A stretch of 64,000 nucleotides of DNA, taken from the NCBI RefSeq assembly GCF_004785795.1, contig NZ_SRRO01000001.1:3410001-3474000 (forward strand), read 5' to 3'. Below the pieces are notes generated by a model, which saw nothing but the letters and a program-made list of their open reading frames with translations, was not told where the DNA came from and did no database searches. The DNA is from Nocardioides eburneiflavus. Its GTDB lineage: Bacteria > Actinomycetota > Actinomycetes > Propionibacteriales > Nocardioidaceae. Position numbers and translations under genes: made by a program. Shown here piece by piece: positions 1 to 9,699 of this stretch. Numbering within the stretch: position 1 is the stretch's first letter; every line of letters starts with the position of its first letter.

Positions 1-1491
1 GAGGCACGAGGGGTCGCAGACGACCTCTCACCCGCCGACCTGCTCGCCACGATCCGGTCTGCTCGTGAGGACGAGAACCGTGCCGCCGCCCAGCAACTCG
101 CTCTCGCCGCCCGGTGGGCTGACCTGCACCCGCCCGAGTCGATCCACTCCGCGGCGTCGTTCACGGTTCCGGGGTCGCAGCACGAGGAGCCCATCGCGGG
201 TGAGGGTGCTCCGCTGGTGGCGGAGTTCTGTTGCGCCGAGCTCGGCACCGTCCTCGGGATCACGTCGACGGCGGCGAAGAAGCTCATCGGTCACGCCCTC
301 GAGCTGCGCCACCGCCTGCCGCGGTTGTGGGCACAGGTCCACGCCGGTGCGGTGCCGGCGTGGCGGGCCCGGGCGATCGCGGACACCACCATCCACTCCA
401 CCCCTCCCCTCACGGTCGAGGCGGCCGGGTTCGTCGACGCGCAGGTCGCCGCCGTCGCCGGACGTGTCGGGTCCGCGCAGCTCGACCGGCTCGTCGCCGA
501 GACCATCAGGCGCTACGACCTCGCGACCGCCGACCCGGCCGCGGACCCGGAGGACGGCTACCTGCACGTCGACCCGCGTCACGTCACCGTGGACACCGAC
601 GACGTGCACTACGCCGGCACCCTGCGGATCGAGGCCGAGGTCGACATCGCCGACGCCCTCGACCTCGACCGCGCCCTCGCCCACCACGCCGCCACCCAGC
701 AGGCCCTCGGATCCCTGCTGCCACTCGACGCCCGACGAGCCAAGGCCCTCGGGGACCTCGCCCGGACCCAGACCGCGCTCGAGCTCCTGACCGGGGGGCC
801 GGGAACGGACCGCGCCAGCGGGCCGGACCCGGACACCCGGAGACAGGACCGGGTGAACCCCGACACCGACACCGACACCGACGCCGATGCCGATGTCGAC
901 GAGACGCACCTGCCCGCTGCCCGCGAGGTCGTGATCCACGCCCACTTCGACGCCTCCGTCTCCGGCGACACCACGGTCTTCGGTCCCACCGGGCGCATGG
1001 AGAACGGCCAACGCCTCGTCCTGCTCGACCAGATCCAGTCCTGGTGCGCCGACACCCGCACCGAGGTCACCATCAAGCCCGTCATCGACCTCAACACCAC
1101 GCTCACCGCGCAGACGCGGAAGGTCCCGGCAACGATCCGCGAACACGTGATCCTGAGAGATCGCACCTGCGTGTTCCCGCGATGCACCCGCCCCGCACGG
1201 CGCTGCGACGTCGACCACGTCATCCCGTGGGACGACGACGCCGACGCCGAGGGCCGCCCGCAACCCGGCCCGACGACCACGAGCAACCTGGCCTGCCTGT
1301 GCCGGTTCCACCACCGCCTCAAGACCCACTCCCCCTGGCGCTACGAGATGACCGCACCCGGGATCTTCGAGTGGACCTCACCCCACGGCCACCGCTACCG
1401 CCGCGACCACACCGGCACCACCGACCTCGACCCACCGCATCCACCGCATCCGACGGCTCCGCCCGGCATCCCACGACCACGCCGACGATGA
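1..1491 (+). CDS. DUF222 / HNH endonuclease domain protein (13E12 family), 5' end cut by window
   Basis: The frame is open from the first base, so the true start lies upstream and 496 residues are visible. The N-terminal two thirds is the helical DUF222 region of the actinobacterial 13E12-repeat family. The C-terminus carries an HNH nuclease fold: a Cys pair around CVFPRC, the first His in DVDHVIPW, the Asn in TSNLACLC and the last His in RFHHRLKTH. A low-complexity acidic linker of alternating Asp, Thr and Ala (about nt 855-900) separates the two parts. Such proteins occur in many copies in actinobacterial genomes and are often linked to mobile DNA, but their role is unproven. A GTG at 217 could be read as a start, but the upstream codons encode family-like sequence, so I treat that as internal. 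Family call firm, function unknown. Confidence 0.85.
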   Translation, partial: EARGVADDLSPADLLATIRSAREDENRAAAQQLALAARWADLHPPESIHSAASFTVPGSQHEEPIAGEGAPLVAEFCCAELGTVLGITSTAAKKLIGHALELRHRLPRLWAQVHAGAVPAWRARAIADTTIHSTPPLTVEAAGFVDAQVAAVAGRVGSAQLDRLVAETIRRYDLATADPAADPEDGYLHVDPRHVTVDTDDVHYAGTLRIEAEVDIADALDLDRALAHHAATQQALGSLLPLDARRAKALGDLARTQTALELLTGGPGTDRASGPDPDTRRQDRVNPDTDTDTDADADVDETHLPAAREVVIHAHFDASVSGDTTVFGPTGRMENGQRLVLLDQIQSWCADTRTEVTIKPVIDLNTTLTAQTRKVPATIREHVILRDRTCVFPRCTRPARRCDVDHVIPWDDDADAEGRPQPGPTTTSNLACLCRFHHRLKTHSPWRYEMTAPGIFEWTSPHGHRYRRDHTGTTDLDPPHPPHPTAPPGIPRPRRR

Positions 1492-1804
1492 CCCCGCCCC
1501 ACACCCCGCCGACCTGACGTTCGCGGGGCTTCGGTGGCGCCCGCACGTCCGGATCCAGCGCGTGCTGGGGCCATGCACTCGGACGACCTCGTTGCTGCTG
1601 ACCGGCTTGGCTGCGGCCGGCAAGACGACTCTCGGGCCGTGTCGACTCCGGCTGGGAGCCCACGTACCCGGCCCTCTTATCCGCGTCCTACGCGCCTCGC
1701 GCCGGTGGCTCCGTCGGCATGGAGGGGTCCGTCACGTGCAGCATCTTCCTGTGCCAGGCCCATGGTGGCGGAAGTGACTGCGCTGGCTGAGCAGGTGCGT
1801 CTCC
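1492..1804. other. Intergenic region, no confident gene
   Basis: This 313-bp gap lies between the HNH gene and the convergent lipoprotein gene. No convincing gene or RNA is visible. One frame (about 1562-1777) reads LLLTGLAAAGKTTLG, which looks like a P-loop, but the rest of that frame is Arg/Pro-rich and shows no ATPase continuation. It may be a decayed fragment or chance. Confidence 0.4.
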
Positions 1805-2473
1805 TCAGTCGCGGACGTCGACCACCAGGCGAGGCGGTTCGGCGAGCGCGAACACCCTGAAGGGTCGCTCCTCGCCCGTGAAGCCGGCGAAGACCTGGGT
1901 GTAGCCCTCGAACCAGCCGGTGACCTGGACCTCGGCGACGTCGCCGGTCGGTCCGAGCCGCTGGGGCACCTCGAAGGACCCGGGCTCGGGCATGGCCGTG
2001 CCGGACGCGCTGATCGTGAGGACGCGGTCGCCGTCGAGCGGAACGACCTCGCCGCTGCCGTCGGCCACGGCCTCCTCGGTCCACTCCACGCCCCACCCCG
2101 GGCCGGCGGTGCCGCTGAACTCCAGCACCACGCGGTCGAAGCCGTCGTGCTCGCCCACCCGCACGTCCTGCAGCTGGAGGTCCCAGTCGCCGCTGGGCTC
2201 CGCGGTCTGCGGGTCGGTCGAGGCCGAGAACTCCGGTCCGCCGGGTGCGGGGGACGACGAGGGGGACCCCGGCGAGTCGGACGGCTCCGGCTCAGCCGGA
2301 CGCTCGGAGTCCTTCGAGCGGGACGCGGCGCCCCCGCTGCCCCCGCCGCCGCCGACGTCGTCGGCCGAGGTACGGGAGACGTCGCTCCCGGTCCCGCACG
2401 CGCTCAGCAGCAGGCTCGCCGCGGCAACCGCCGCAGCAGTGGCCGCAGCTCGTCCGGTGGTCGTACGTCGCAT
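1805..2473 (-). CDS. Lipoprotein with AMIN-like domain
   Basis: A 222-residue protein that starts MRRTTT and has a short basic N-terminus, an Ala-rich hydrophobic stretch and a lipobox LLSAC with the acylated Cys at residue 26, so it should be anchored to the outer face of the membrane. A Gly/Ser/Pro/Glu-rich linker (about residues 30-90) leads to a globular C-terminal domain containing GFDRVVLEF, GPGWGVEW and RLVVDVRD, typical of the AMIN-like domain seen in actinobacterial lipoproteins; AMIN relatives bind cell-wall polymers. An AAGGGGGA ribosome site precedes the ATG at 2473. A TAGGTT box at 2499-2504 on the minus strand could be its -10. Ligand unknown. Confidence 0.8.
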   Translation of the reverse strand: MRRTTTGRAAATAAAVAAASLLLSACGTGSDVSRTSADDVGGGGGSGGAASRSKDSERPAEPEPSDSPGSPSSSPAPGGPEFSASTDPQTAEPSGDWDLQLQDVRVGEHDGFDRVVLEFSGTAGPGWGVEWTEEAVADGSGEVVPLDGDRVLTISASGTAMPEPGSFEVPQRLGPTGDVAEVQVTGWFEGYTQVFAGFTGEERPFRVFALAEPPRLVVDVRD

Positions 2474-2544
2474 GGTCCCCCTTCGGGTCGAAGGTCCCAA
2501 CCTACGCGGCGGGACCTCCGAACCTGGGGAGGACAGGGCCCCGG

Positions 2545-3522
2545 TCAGGGACGCAGCAACACCTTGCCGCGGCGCCCGGGCTCGAAGCTGGCGCGGGCCG
2601 CGTCGGCGATCTCGTCGAGGCCGTAGACCTTCTCGACAGGGAGGGTGAGCGTCCCAGAGGCGATGCCCGTGACGAGCTCGCCCATGAGCGCCGCTCGCTT
2701 CTCGCGCGACATCGCGGCGAAGACCTTGCTGCCCCAGAAGCCCTTGATCGAGACCTGCTTGAAGATGACGTCGCCCGACGAGATCTCCAGCGTGGGCGAG
2801 GCCATCGCGCCGAACACGACCAGCACGCCGTCGCCGGCGAGCAGCGACACCACGTCACCCGCGGCGCGGCCGCCGACGGAGTCGACGCCCGCGACGACAG
2901 GGGCGTCGCCCACGATCTCGCGCACGCGGTCGCGCCAGCCGTCGTCGTCGGTCGCGACGACCCGCTCGATGCCCTGCTCGCGCAGCTCCTCGACGCCGTC
3001 CGCCCGGCGGACGAGGCCCAGGACGTGGACGCCACGGGCCGCGGCGAGCTGGGCCACGAGGCGGCCGACCGCGCCGTTGGCCGCGTTCTGCACGATCCAG
3101 TCGCCCTCGGACACGTCGAGGAAGTCGAGCAGGGCGATCGCGCTGAACGGCATCGACACCAGCTGCGAGGCGGCCTCGTCGCCGACCTGGTCGGGCACGG
3201 GCACGAGTCCCGCGGCCGGGGCCACGATGAGCTCGGCCCACGCGCCGAAGCTGCCACCGGTCGCGACCCGCTGGCCGACCGCCAGCCCGTCGACGCCCTC
3301 GCCGAGGGCCTCGACGACGCCGACGGCCTCGGTGCCTGCGCGCGCCGGCATCTCGGGCTTGAAGCCGTAGCTGCCGCGCACGGTCCAGAGGTCGTGGTTG
3401 TGGATGGGGGAGAGCAGCACCCGGACGAGCACCTCGCCCGGACCGGGCTGCGGGTCCGGGACCTCCTGGACCGAGAGGACCTCGGCCGGGTCGCCGAACC
3501 GGGGCTGGACGAGTGCGCGCAT
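2545..3522 (-). CDS. Zinc-free medium-chain dehydrogenase/reductase (enoyl reductase-like)
   Basis: A 325-residue NADPH-dependent oxidoreductase of the MDR superfamily. The N-terminal GroES-like domain has FGDPAEVLSVQEVPDPQPGPGEVLVRV, written here in parts: FGDPAEVL and GPGEVLVRV. It lacks the catalytic-zinc Cys/His set of alcohol dehydrogenases. The Rossmann domain has NAANGAVGRLVAQLA, the nucleotide loop of the trans-2-enoyl-CoA reductase (MECR/ETR) and quinone-reductase branch, followed by VVAGVDSVGG. The motif GSYGFKPEMPARAGTEAVG also fits the MECR-like group. I chose ATG 3522, preceded by GGAAGG; an open upstream extension carries no family sequence. Substrate cannot be fixed from sequence: 2-enoyl thioesters or quinones are the main options. 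Confidence 0.82.
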   Translation of the reverse strand: MRALVQPRFGDPAEVLSVQEVPDPQPGPGEVLVRVLLSPIHNHDLWTVRGSYGFKPEMPARAGTEAVGVVEALGEGVDGLAVGQRVATGGSFGAWAELIVAPAAGLVPVPDQVGDEAASQLVSMPFSAIALLDFLDVSEGDWIVQNAANGAVGRLVAQLAAARGVHVLGLVRRADGVEELREQGIERVVATDDDGWRDRVREIVGDAPVVAGVDSVGGRAAGDVVSLLAGDGVLVVFGAMASPTLEISSGDVIFKQVSIKGFWGSKVFAAMSREKRAALMGELVTGIASGTLTLPVEKVYGLDEIADAARASFEPGRRGKVLLRP

Positions 3523-3819
3523 GACTGGACCTTCCGTCGGGGGACTGGCGTACGTCCGCCCCAACGAGGTGGAGCAGCCCGCTATGCCCGCCCGCCGCGA
3601 GATGAGGGCGAGGTCACGCCGGGCACACTGGGCGACCCCTCGACGGCGACGGGCCCCGATCCGCATCCGACGACGTTGAGCCTGCGGGGCAGATCAGTAC
3701 TGCCCGAGGCCGGGCCGCTCCTCCTCGCTGCGCTCGCATCCCGCGCTGCCGTGCTCGGCGAGCTGCGCGGGGGAGCAGTCGGCGGGAAGTGCCAGCGGGC
3801 GCAACGACGACACACCCGC
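3523..3819. other. Intergenic region with no recognisable gene
   Basis: About 300 bp between the SelO stop and the dehydrogenase start. It must hold the promoter for the minus-strand dehydrogenase near its left edge and the end of the selO transcript near its right edge. I saw no credible small ORF, RNA or repeat. Confidence 0.4.
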
Positions 3820-5280
3820 CTAGGTCCCGCAGAAGGTCTGGTAGCCGGCGAACGACTCGGGGGCGGGCTCGGCGTAGCGCTCCAGGCCGGGACGTACGTC
3901 GTAGGGCGCCGCCACGACCGCGAGCAGGCGCTCGAAGGGCTCCAGGTCGCCGGCGGTCGCGGCGTCGAGCGCCTCCTCCACCAGGTGGTTGCGGGGGACG
4001 TACGCCGGGTTGACGCGGTCCATCGCATCGGCGTCCGGGCCCACGGCGAGCCAGCGCTCGGCCCACGCGTCGAAGCCGGCGAGGTCGAGGAACATCCCGC
4101 GGGCGGGCTCGGTGTCGCCGCGCGCAGCCCGGCCGAGGCTGCGGAAGAACGAGGTGTGGTCGACGTGGTCGGCCTGCACCAGGGCCAGCAGGTCCGCGAC
4201 GAGCGCGGACGCCACCGCGCCGTCGAGGCCGTCGGGGAGGCCGAGCTTGGCCCGCATCCCGGCCGACCACGCGGCGGAGTAGCGCTCGCGGAAGCCACCC
4301 AGCGACTCGACCGCCAGGGCCACGGCCGCGTCCTGCTCCTCGGCGAGCAGCGGGAGCAGCGCCTCGGCGAAGCGCGCCAGGTTCCACTCCGCGACCACCG
4401 GCTGGTTGCCGTACGCGTAGCGCCCGCCGGTGTCGATGGAGCTGTAGACGGTGGCGGGGTCGAAGGCGTCCATGAAGGCGCACGGGCCGTAGTCGATGGT
4501 CTCGCCGGAGATCGTCATGTTGTCGGTGTTCATCACGCCGTGGACGAAGCCGACGAGCATCCACTGCGCGACCAGGTCGGCCTGGGCGGCGACGACGGCC
4601 TCGAAGAGGGCGAGGGCGGAGTTGTCCGCGTCGGCCGCGTGCGGGTGGTGGCGCGCGATGGCATGGTCGGTGAGGCGGCGCAGCAGGTCGAGGTCGTCGG
4701 TCGCGCGGGCGTACTGGAAGCTGCCGACGCGCAGGTGGCTGCTCGCGACGCGCGCCAGCACGGCGCCCGGCAGGACGGTCTCGCGCTGCACGGCGCGACC
4801 GGTGGCGACGACGGCGAGGCTGCGGGTGGTCCGGACGCCGAGGGCGTGCATGGCCTCGCTGACGAGGTGCTCGCGCAGCATCGGGCCGACCACGGCGAGC
4901 CCGTCGCCGCCGCGCGAGAAGGGGGTGCGGCCGGAGCCCTTGAGGTGCAGGTCGCGCACTCGGCCGGAGGAGTCCACGAGCTCGCCGAGCAGCAGCGCGC
5001 GCCCGTCGCCGAGGCGCGGGGAGTAGCCGCCGAACTGGTGCCCGGCGTACGCCTGGGCGACCGGAGTCGCACCCGCCGGCGGCCGGGTGCCGGTCAGCAG
5101 CCCGAGGCCCTCGCCACGCAGCCAGGCGGGGTCGAGACCGAGCTCCTCGGCCAGCGGCTCGTTGAGGACGAGCAGCCGGGGCTTCGGGGTGTCCACGGCC
5201 CGCCACGGCAGGGCCAGCTCGGGGAGCTCGCGCGCGAAGCGGCTGTCCAGCGCGAGGGTCGGGGTGGGGGCTGACGTCAC
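3820..5280 (-). CDS. selO: Protein adenylyltransferase SelO (YdiU/UPF0061 family)
   Basis: A 486-residue pseudokinase-fold enzyme. SelO/YdiU transfers AMP from ATP to Ser, Thr or Tyr of proteins and is linked to redox stress. Diagnostic blocks are visible: [82 protein letters not shown]. The protein ends [10 protein letters not shown], with Cys third from the end, where eukaryotic SelO carries selenocysteine. The GTG at 5280 is preferred: a TATCGT box lies seven bases upstream, fitting a leaderless mRNA, while a longer in-frame start at 5379 would overlap prfC by 50 bp and adds no family sequence. It lies directly downstream of prfC on the same strand. Confidence 0.93.
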   Translation of the reverse strand: MTSAPTPTLALDSRFARELPELALPWRAVDTPKPRLLVLNEPLAEELGLDPAWLRGEGLGLLTGTRPPAGATPVAQAYAGHQFGGYSPRLGDGRALLLGELVDSSGRVRDLHLKGSGRTPFSRGGDGLAVVGPMLREHLVSEAMHALGVRTTRSLAVVATGRAVQRETVLPGAVLARVASSHLRVGSFQYARATDDLDLLRRLTDHAIARHHPHAADADNSALALFEAVVAAQADLVAQWMLVGFVHGVMNTDNMTISGETIDYGPCAFMDAFDPATVYSSIDTGGRYAYGNQPVVAEWNLARFAEALLPLLAEEQDAAVALAVESLGGFRERYSAAWSAGMRAKLGLPDGLDGAVASALVADLLALVQADHVDHTSFFRSLGRAARGDTEPARGMFLDLAGFDAWAERWLAVGPDADAMDRVNPAYVPRNHLVEEALDAATAGDLEPFERLLAVVAAPYDVRPGLERYAEPAPESFAGYQTFCGT

Positions 5281-5287
5281 CCTCTCG

Positions 5288-5293
5288 ACGATA
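5288..5293 (-). promoter_or_regulatory. Candidate -10 box of leaderless selO
   Basis: TATCGT on the minus strand, seven bases before GTG 5280, so the start codon would be at or next to the transcription start. No clear -35. Confidence 0.4.
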
Positions 5294-5329
5294 CGCGGCG
5301 GGCGGAGGTCAGGACGGAGGCCCGGGGTC

Positions 5330-6895
5330 TCAGCTCCCGCCGGCGGGCAGCGCCTCGAGCATGATGTCGGGGTTGTCACGAGCCGTGACCTGCGCGCGCC
5401 ACTGGTCGACGAAGAGCGCCAGCCGGGTGCCGTCGCTGCGCTCGAGCACCTCGACGCCGCGCTTGCCGGCCAGGGCGGCGGCGCCGGCGGCGTCGGTGCG
5501 CCGGGCGACCTGGTAGTCGAGGCGCGAGAACCGGATCGGTGAGTTGAACTCGTTGGTCATCCGGTCCTCGACGACCTCGAACTGCATCGGCCCGACGGCC
5601 GCGAGGACGGGGTTCTGGTCGCCGCGCAGGTCGGAGCGCAGCACCTGCACCACGCCCTCCTGGTCGAGCTGCTCGATGCCGCGCCGGAACTGCTTGTAGC
5701 GGCCGATGTCGCCGGCACTGGCGGTGACGAAGTGCTCGGGCGCGAAGCTCGGGACGGGCGGGTACTCGATAGGGTCGCCGACGTAGACCGTGTCGCCGAC
5801 CCGCAGGGACTGGGCGTTGACGAAGCCGATGATGTCGCCGGGCTCGGCGCTCTCGACGGCTGCGGTGTCGCGGCCGAACACCGACTGGGCGAACTTCGTC
5901 GCGAACGGTCGGCCGCTGCCGGCGTGGGTGACGACCATCCCGCGCTCGAAGGTCCCGGACACGACGCGGGCGTAGGCGAGCCGGTCGCGGTGCGCGTTGT
6001 TCATGCCCGACTGCACCTTGAAGACGAACGCGCTGAACTCGTCGCCGACCTTCCGCACGGAGCCGTCGACACCCTCGGTCGGGCTGGGGTCGGGCGCGAT
6101 GTCCAGCAGCAGGTCGAGCAGCTGGGCGACGCCGAAGTTCTGCAGCGCCGAGGCGAACATGACCGGGGTGGTCTCGCCGGCGAGGAACCGCGCCTGGTCG
6201 TGGTCGGCCTCGTCGAGCTCGAGCAGCTCGTGCTCCTCGACGGCGGTGGCCCAGGGAAGCGCGTCGGCCTCCTCGACCTCCTCGGCAGCCATCCGACGCT
6301 CGGGTGCCCGGGTGGCGCCGCCGGCCGTGCGGGTGTACTTCACGAACTCGCCGGTGCGGCGGTCGATCACCCCGCGGAAGTCGCCGGCCTCGCCGACCGG
6401 CCAGGTCAGAGGAGTGGGCCGCAGCTTGATCTTCTCCTGGATGAGGTCCATCAGCTCGAGGGCCGACAGGCCGGGGCGGTCCCACTTGTTGATGACCGTC
6501 ATGACCGGGATGCCGCGCAGCGCGCAGACCTTGAACAGCTTGAGGGTCTGCGGCTCCAGCCCCTTGCCGGCGTCGACCAGCATCACCGCGGAGTCCACCG
6601 CGGACAGTACGCGGTAGGTGTCCTCGGAGAAGTCGCTGTGGCCGGGGGTGTCGACGAGGTTGATCACGTGGTCGCGGTAGACGAACTGCAGTGCGGCCGA
6701 CGTGATCGAGATGCCGCGGGCCTTCTCCATCGCCATCCAGTCCGAGACCGTGGCGCGGCGGTCGCCCTTGCCGTGGACGGCGCCGGCCTCGGTGATCACC
6801 CTGGCGTGGAGCGCGAGTGCCTCGGTGAGGGTCGACTTGCCCGCGTCGGGGTGGCTGATGACGGCGAACGTACGGCGGGGGCGGGTGTCGGGCAC
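5330..6895 (-). CDS. prfC: Peptide chain release factor 3 (RF3)
   Basis: A 521-residue translational GTPase that recycles release factors 1 and 2 from the ribosome after termination. The G domain shows G1 SHPDAGKST, switch [10 protein letters not shown] and G4 NKWDRPG. The RF3-specific start [13 protein letters not shown] and the region [20 protein letters not shown] match the family. Domains II and III follow, including [19 protein letters not shown]. Length is normal for RF3. GTG 6895 is preceded by TAGGTT at exactly six bases, so the mRNA is probably leaderless. The promoter sits across the stop codon of the ROK gene, so prfC need not depend on that gene. Confidence 0.96.
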   Translation of the reverse strand: MPDTRPRRTFAVISHPDAGKSTLTEALALHARVITEAGAVHGKGDRRATVSDWMAMEKARGISITSAALQFVYRDHVINLVDTPGHSDFSEDTYRVLSAVDSAVMLVDAGKGLEPQTLKLFKVCALRGIPVMTVINKWDRPGLSALELMDLIQEKIKLRPTPLTWPVGEAGDFRGVIDRRTGEFVKYTRTAGGATRAPERRMAAEEVEEADALPWATAVEEHELLELDEADHDQARFLAGETTPVMFASALQNFGVAQLLDLLLDIAPDPSPTEGVDGSVRKVGDEFSAFVFKVQSGMNNAHRDRLAYARVVSGTFERGMVVTHAGSGRPFATKFAQSVFGRDTAAVESAEPGDIIGFVNAQSLRVGDTVYVGDPIEYPPVPSFAPEHFVTASAGDIGRYKQFRRGIEQLDQEGVVQVLRSDLRGDQNPVLAAVGPMQFEVVEDRMTNEFNSPIRFSRLDYQVARRTDAAGAAALAGKRGVEVLERSDGTRLALFVDQWRAQVTARDNPDIMLEALPAGGS

Positions 6896-6901
6896 CGCGT
6901 G

Positions 6902-6907
6902 AACCTA
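6902..6907 (-). promoter_or_regulatory. Candidate -10 box of leaderless prfC
   Basis: TAGGTT on the minus strand, then six bases, then GTG 6895. It overlaps the end of the ROK gene. No good -35. Confidence 0.5.
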
Positions 6908-8131
6908 CCCGGCCTGGCGCGCCAGTGCGGAGTCGACGGCACGCGGTGAGAGCACGGAGTCGAGGGCCAGGCGCACGCAGCCGACCAGCCCGGCGCGGTC
7001 GCCGTACGCTGCGGGGACGATCTGGAGGTCCCGGCCGGCGAGTGCGGTGGTGGCGCTGAAGACGCCCTCGCGCAGTCCGGCCGAGAACGTGTCGAACGCG
7101 CCCGCCATGTCGCCGCCGACGACGACGGTGCGGGGGTTGAGGACGGTGACCGTCGCGGCGAGCGCCTCACCGATGTGGCGACCGGACTCGCGTACGACCG
7201 AGCGCGCGCGACCGCTGCCGCGGCCGGCGGCGGCGACCAGGTCGCGGACGTGGTGGACGTCCTCGCCCTCCGCCTGCAGTCGCTCCACCAGCGCCCAGCC
7301 GCTCGCCACGGTCTCCAAGCACCCGATCTCGCCGCACCGGCAGCGGAGCCTGGCGGCGGCAGGCACCTTCACGTGGCCGAGCTGTCCGGCGGCGTCGCGG
7401 TGCCCGCGGACCAGCTGGCCGTCGGCCACGATCGCGAGGCCGACGCCGGTCGAGGCCTTGAGGACGAGCGCCTCGTCGTGCGCGTGCACGGTGGGCTCGA
7501 CGTCCGCGCCCGCGAGGGGCATCTGCGACAGCGCCATGACCCGCATGTCGTTGTCGAGCGTCAGCGGCGCGTCGGTGACCTGCCGGAGCCACGGGGCGAG
7601 CGGCACGCCGTCCCAGCCGGTCAGCGCCGGTGAGTCGACGCTCATCGCCCGGGCGGGGTCCACGGCGCCGGCCAGTGACATCCCGACCCCGCGGACGTCC
7701 CGGCCGCCGCGACCGAGGTCGCCGAGCAGCTGCTCGAGCCGGGCGACGACCAGGGGCATCAGGACGTCCGGCCCCTGGCCGGTCTCCTGGTCGAGGCTGG
7801 CCGAGGCGAGCTCGGTGCCGTCGAGCGCGCACACCGACAGCTGCGAACGGCTGCGGCCCACCGCGACGGCCAGGACGAGACCGGCGTCGCGGTTGAGGAC
7901 GAGCGTGGTGGCGGGCCGTCCTCCCGTCGCGGACTCCTCCTCGCCCTCGAGCACGAGGCCGGCGTCGGCCAGGGCCGCGAGCCGCGCGTTGACGGCCGTT
8001 CGGGACAGGCCGGTGGCCCGCCCCAGCGCGCCCCGGGTCGCGGCCCGGCCGGAGCGGATGAGGGCGAGGACCTCGCCGGCGGTGGCGGCTGGACTGAGGG
8101 GGGCGGCAGCCGGCGCGGAAGTGGTCGTCAT
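6905..8131 (-). CDS. ROK-family transcriptional regulator, probably of the Entner-Doudoroff operon
   Basis: A 408-residue protein. Residues about 15-75 form a winged helix-turn-helix (GEVLALIRSGRAATRGALGRATGLSRTAVNARL in outline), followed by a ROK sugar-kinase-like domain with GVGMSLAGAVD, LDNDMRVMAL and the zinc cluster CRCGEIGCLE. The DNA-binding domain makes it a repressor-type ROK protein (NagC/XylR class) rather than a glucokinase. It is divergent from zwf, with a palindrome in the shared 89-bp gap, so regulation of zwf-edd-eda and of itself by a sugar or sugar phosphate is the simplest reading. I chose ATG 8131 because the longer frame from 8203 would run through the zwf promoter. Confidence 0.88.
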   Translation of the reverse strand: MTTTSAPAAAPLSPAATAGEVLALIRSGRAATRGALGRATGLSRTAVNARLAALADAGLVLEGEEESATGGRPATTLVLNRDAGLVLAVAVGRSRSQLSVCALDGTELASASLDQETGQGPDVLMPLVVARLEQLLGDLGRGGRDVRGVGMSLAGAVDPARAMSVDSPALTGWDGVPLAPWLRQVTDAPLTLDNDMRVMALSQMPLAGADVEPTVHAHDEALVLKASTGVGLAIVADGQLVRGHRDAAGQLGHVKVPAAARLRCRCGEIGCLETVASGWALVERLQAEGEDVHHVRDLVAAAGRGSGRARSVVRESGRHIGEALAATVTVLNPRTVVVGGDMAGAFDTFSAGLREGVFSATTALAGRDLQIVPAAYGDRAGLVGCVRLALDSVLSPRAVDSALARQAG

Positions 8132-8158
8132 GGTGCCGCGATTGTGGCACTCCCAAAT

Positions 8159-8175
8159 ATGTCTTGAAAAGACGT
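8159..8175. promoter_or_regulatory. Palindromic operator candidate in the ROK-zwf gap
   Basis: ATGTCTTGAAAAGACGT: a perfect GTCTT-GAA-AAGAC core (8161-8173) with one mismatch in the outer two bases of each arm. It sits 9 bp upstream of the zwf -35 and in the promoter region of the divergent ROK gene. Inferred to bind the ROK protein. Confidence 0.5.
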
Positions 8176-8183
8176 AAGTTCCG

Positions 8184-8212
8184 TTGCATCGGGACGGAAG
8201 CATCCGTACGGT
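8184..8212 (+). promoter_or_regulatory. Promoter of zwf-edd-eda
   Basis: TTGCAT at 8184-8189, a 17-bp spacer, then TACGGT at 8207-8212. The ATG at 8221 is eight bases after the -10, so the leader would be at most a couple of bases. Confidence 0.55.
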
Positions 8213-8220
8213 GGTGCGCC

Positions 8221-9699
8221 ATGGACGTGCTCACCCCGGTCGACCCCTGCGACTTCACCGTCTTCGGCGGCACCGGCGACCTCGCACTGCGCAAGCTGCT
8301 GCCCGCGCTCTACCTGCGCGACCGCGACGGCCAGCTGCCCGACGGCTTCCGGGTGGTCGGCGTCTCGCGCGCCGAGGTGGACGACGCCGGCTACCGCGCC
8401 CTCGTGGCCGACGCGCTGCGCGTCCACGTCGCCGCAGCCGACCTGGACGCGCCCGTCGTGGAGCGGCTGCTCGCCCGGCTGCACCACGTCACGCTCGACA
8501 TCGAGGACGTGGCCGCCTGGCACCAGCTCCACGACCGGCTCAAGGACGGTGCCGCCTCCGACGACGTCATCCGGGTCTTCTACCTCGCCGTCGCGCCCGG
8601 CCTCTTCGGCACCATCTGCGAGCACCTCGACGAGGCAGGGCTCGTCACCGCGCGCTCCCGCGTGGTGCTGGAGAAGCCGATGGGCAGCGACCTGGCGACC
8701 GCGCAGCAGGTCAACGCCGCGGTCGGTCGCGTCTTCGACGAGTCGAGCATCTTCCGCATCGATCACTACCTCGGCAAGGAGAGCGTGCAGAACCTGCTGG
8801 TCACCCGGTTCGCCAACACCTTCCTCGAGCCGCTGTGGAACAGCCGGTGGGTCGACCACGTGCAGATCACCGTCTCGGAGTCGCTCGGCGTCGGCGAGCG
8901 TGGCTCCTACTACGACCGCTCCGGCGCGCTGCGCGACATGGTGCAGAACCACCTCCTCCAGCTGCTGTGCCTGGTGGCGATGGAGCCCCCGACGTACGTC
9001 GACCGCGAGACGGTGCGCGACGAGAAGCTCAAGGTGCTCCAGGCGCTGCGGCCCATGACGCCGGAGCTCGTCGACCGCGACACCGTCGCCGGCCAGTACG
9101 CCGCCGGGCTCTGCGAGGGCCGCCCCGCGGCGTCGTACGCCGACGAGGTCGGGCACGCCAGCAGCACCGAGACGTTCGTGGCGATCAGGACCGAGGTGCA
9201 GAACTGGCGCTGGGCGGGCGTTCCGTTCTACCTGCGGACCGGCAAGCGGATGCCCGAGCGGGTCTCGGAGATCGTGGTGGTCTTCAAGGAGCCGCCGCAC
9301 GCGATGTTCCCGCACAGCGAGGGCCCGACCGAGGCCAACCGCCTGCACATCCGCGTGCAGCCCGACGAGGGCATGCGCCTGCACATGACGGCCAAGGAGC
9401 CCGGCCCCGGCGGCATCCGGCTGCGGCCGGTGTCGCTCGACCTCAGCTATGCCGCCGCCTTCGGCACCCGCTCGCCCGACGCGTACGAGCGCCTGCTCAT
9501 GGACGTCGTGCGCGGCAACACCACCCTGTTCATGCGCCGCGACGAGGTCGAGGCCGCGTGGACGTGGGTCGCCCCCATCCTCGAGCGCTGGTCCCAGCCC
9601 TCGCACCGCCCCCGGAAGTACCCGGCCGGCACGCACGGTCCCGTTGCCGCCGTCACGCTCCTCGAGCGCGACGGCCGATCCTGGCAGGAGACAGAATGA
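8221..9699 (+). CDS. zwf: Glucose-6-phosphate 1-dehydrogenase
   Basis: A 492-residue cytosolic enzyme that oxidises glucose 6-phosphate to 6-phosphogluconolactone with NAD(P)+. The Rossmann start [21 protein letters not shown] is complete. The active-site signature RIDHYLGKE begins at Arg179, with substrate-binding Lys186. ATG 8221 is favoured by the promoter just upstream. It is first gene of zwf-edd-eda and its TGA overlaps the edd ATG (ATGA). No opcA or pgl lies nearby, so this copy seems dedicated to feeding the Entner-Doudoroff enzymes rather than the pentose-phosphate cluster. Confidence 0.97.
   Translation: MDVLTPVDPCDFTVFGGTGDLALRKLLPALYLRDRDGQLPDGFRVVGVSRAEVDDAGYRALVADALRVHVAAADLDAPVVERLLARLHHVTLDIEDVAAWHQLHDRLKDGAASDDVIRVFYLAVAPGLFGTICEHLDEAGLVTARSRVVLEKPMGSDLATAQQVNAAVGRVFDESSIFRIDHYLGKESVQNLLVTRFANTFLEPLWNSRWVDHVQITVSESLGVGERGSYYDRSGALRDMVQNHLLQLLCLVAMEPPTYVDRETVRDEKLKVLQALRPMTPELVDRDTVAGQYAAGLCEGRPAASYADEVGHASSTETFVAIRTEVQNWRWAGVPFYLRTGKRMPERVSEIVVVFKEPPHAMFPHSEGPTEANRLHIRVQPDEGMRLHMTAKEPGPGGIRLRPVSLDLSYAAAFGTRSPDAYERLLMDVVRGNTTLFMRRDEVEAAWTWVAPILERWSQPSHRPRKYPAGTHGPVAAVTLLERDGRSWQETE

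Noticed and set aside
1534-1860. 108-residue plus-strand frame after the HNH gene
   Set aside because: Overlaps the end of the lipoprotein gene, has Arg/Pro-rich composition and no ribosome site.
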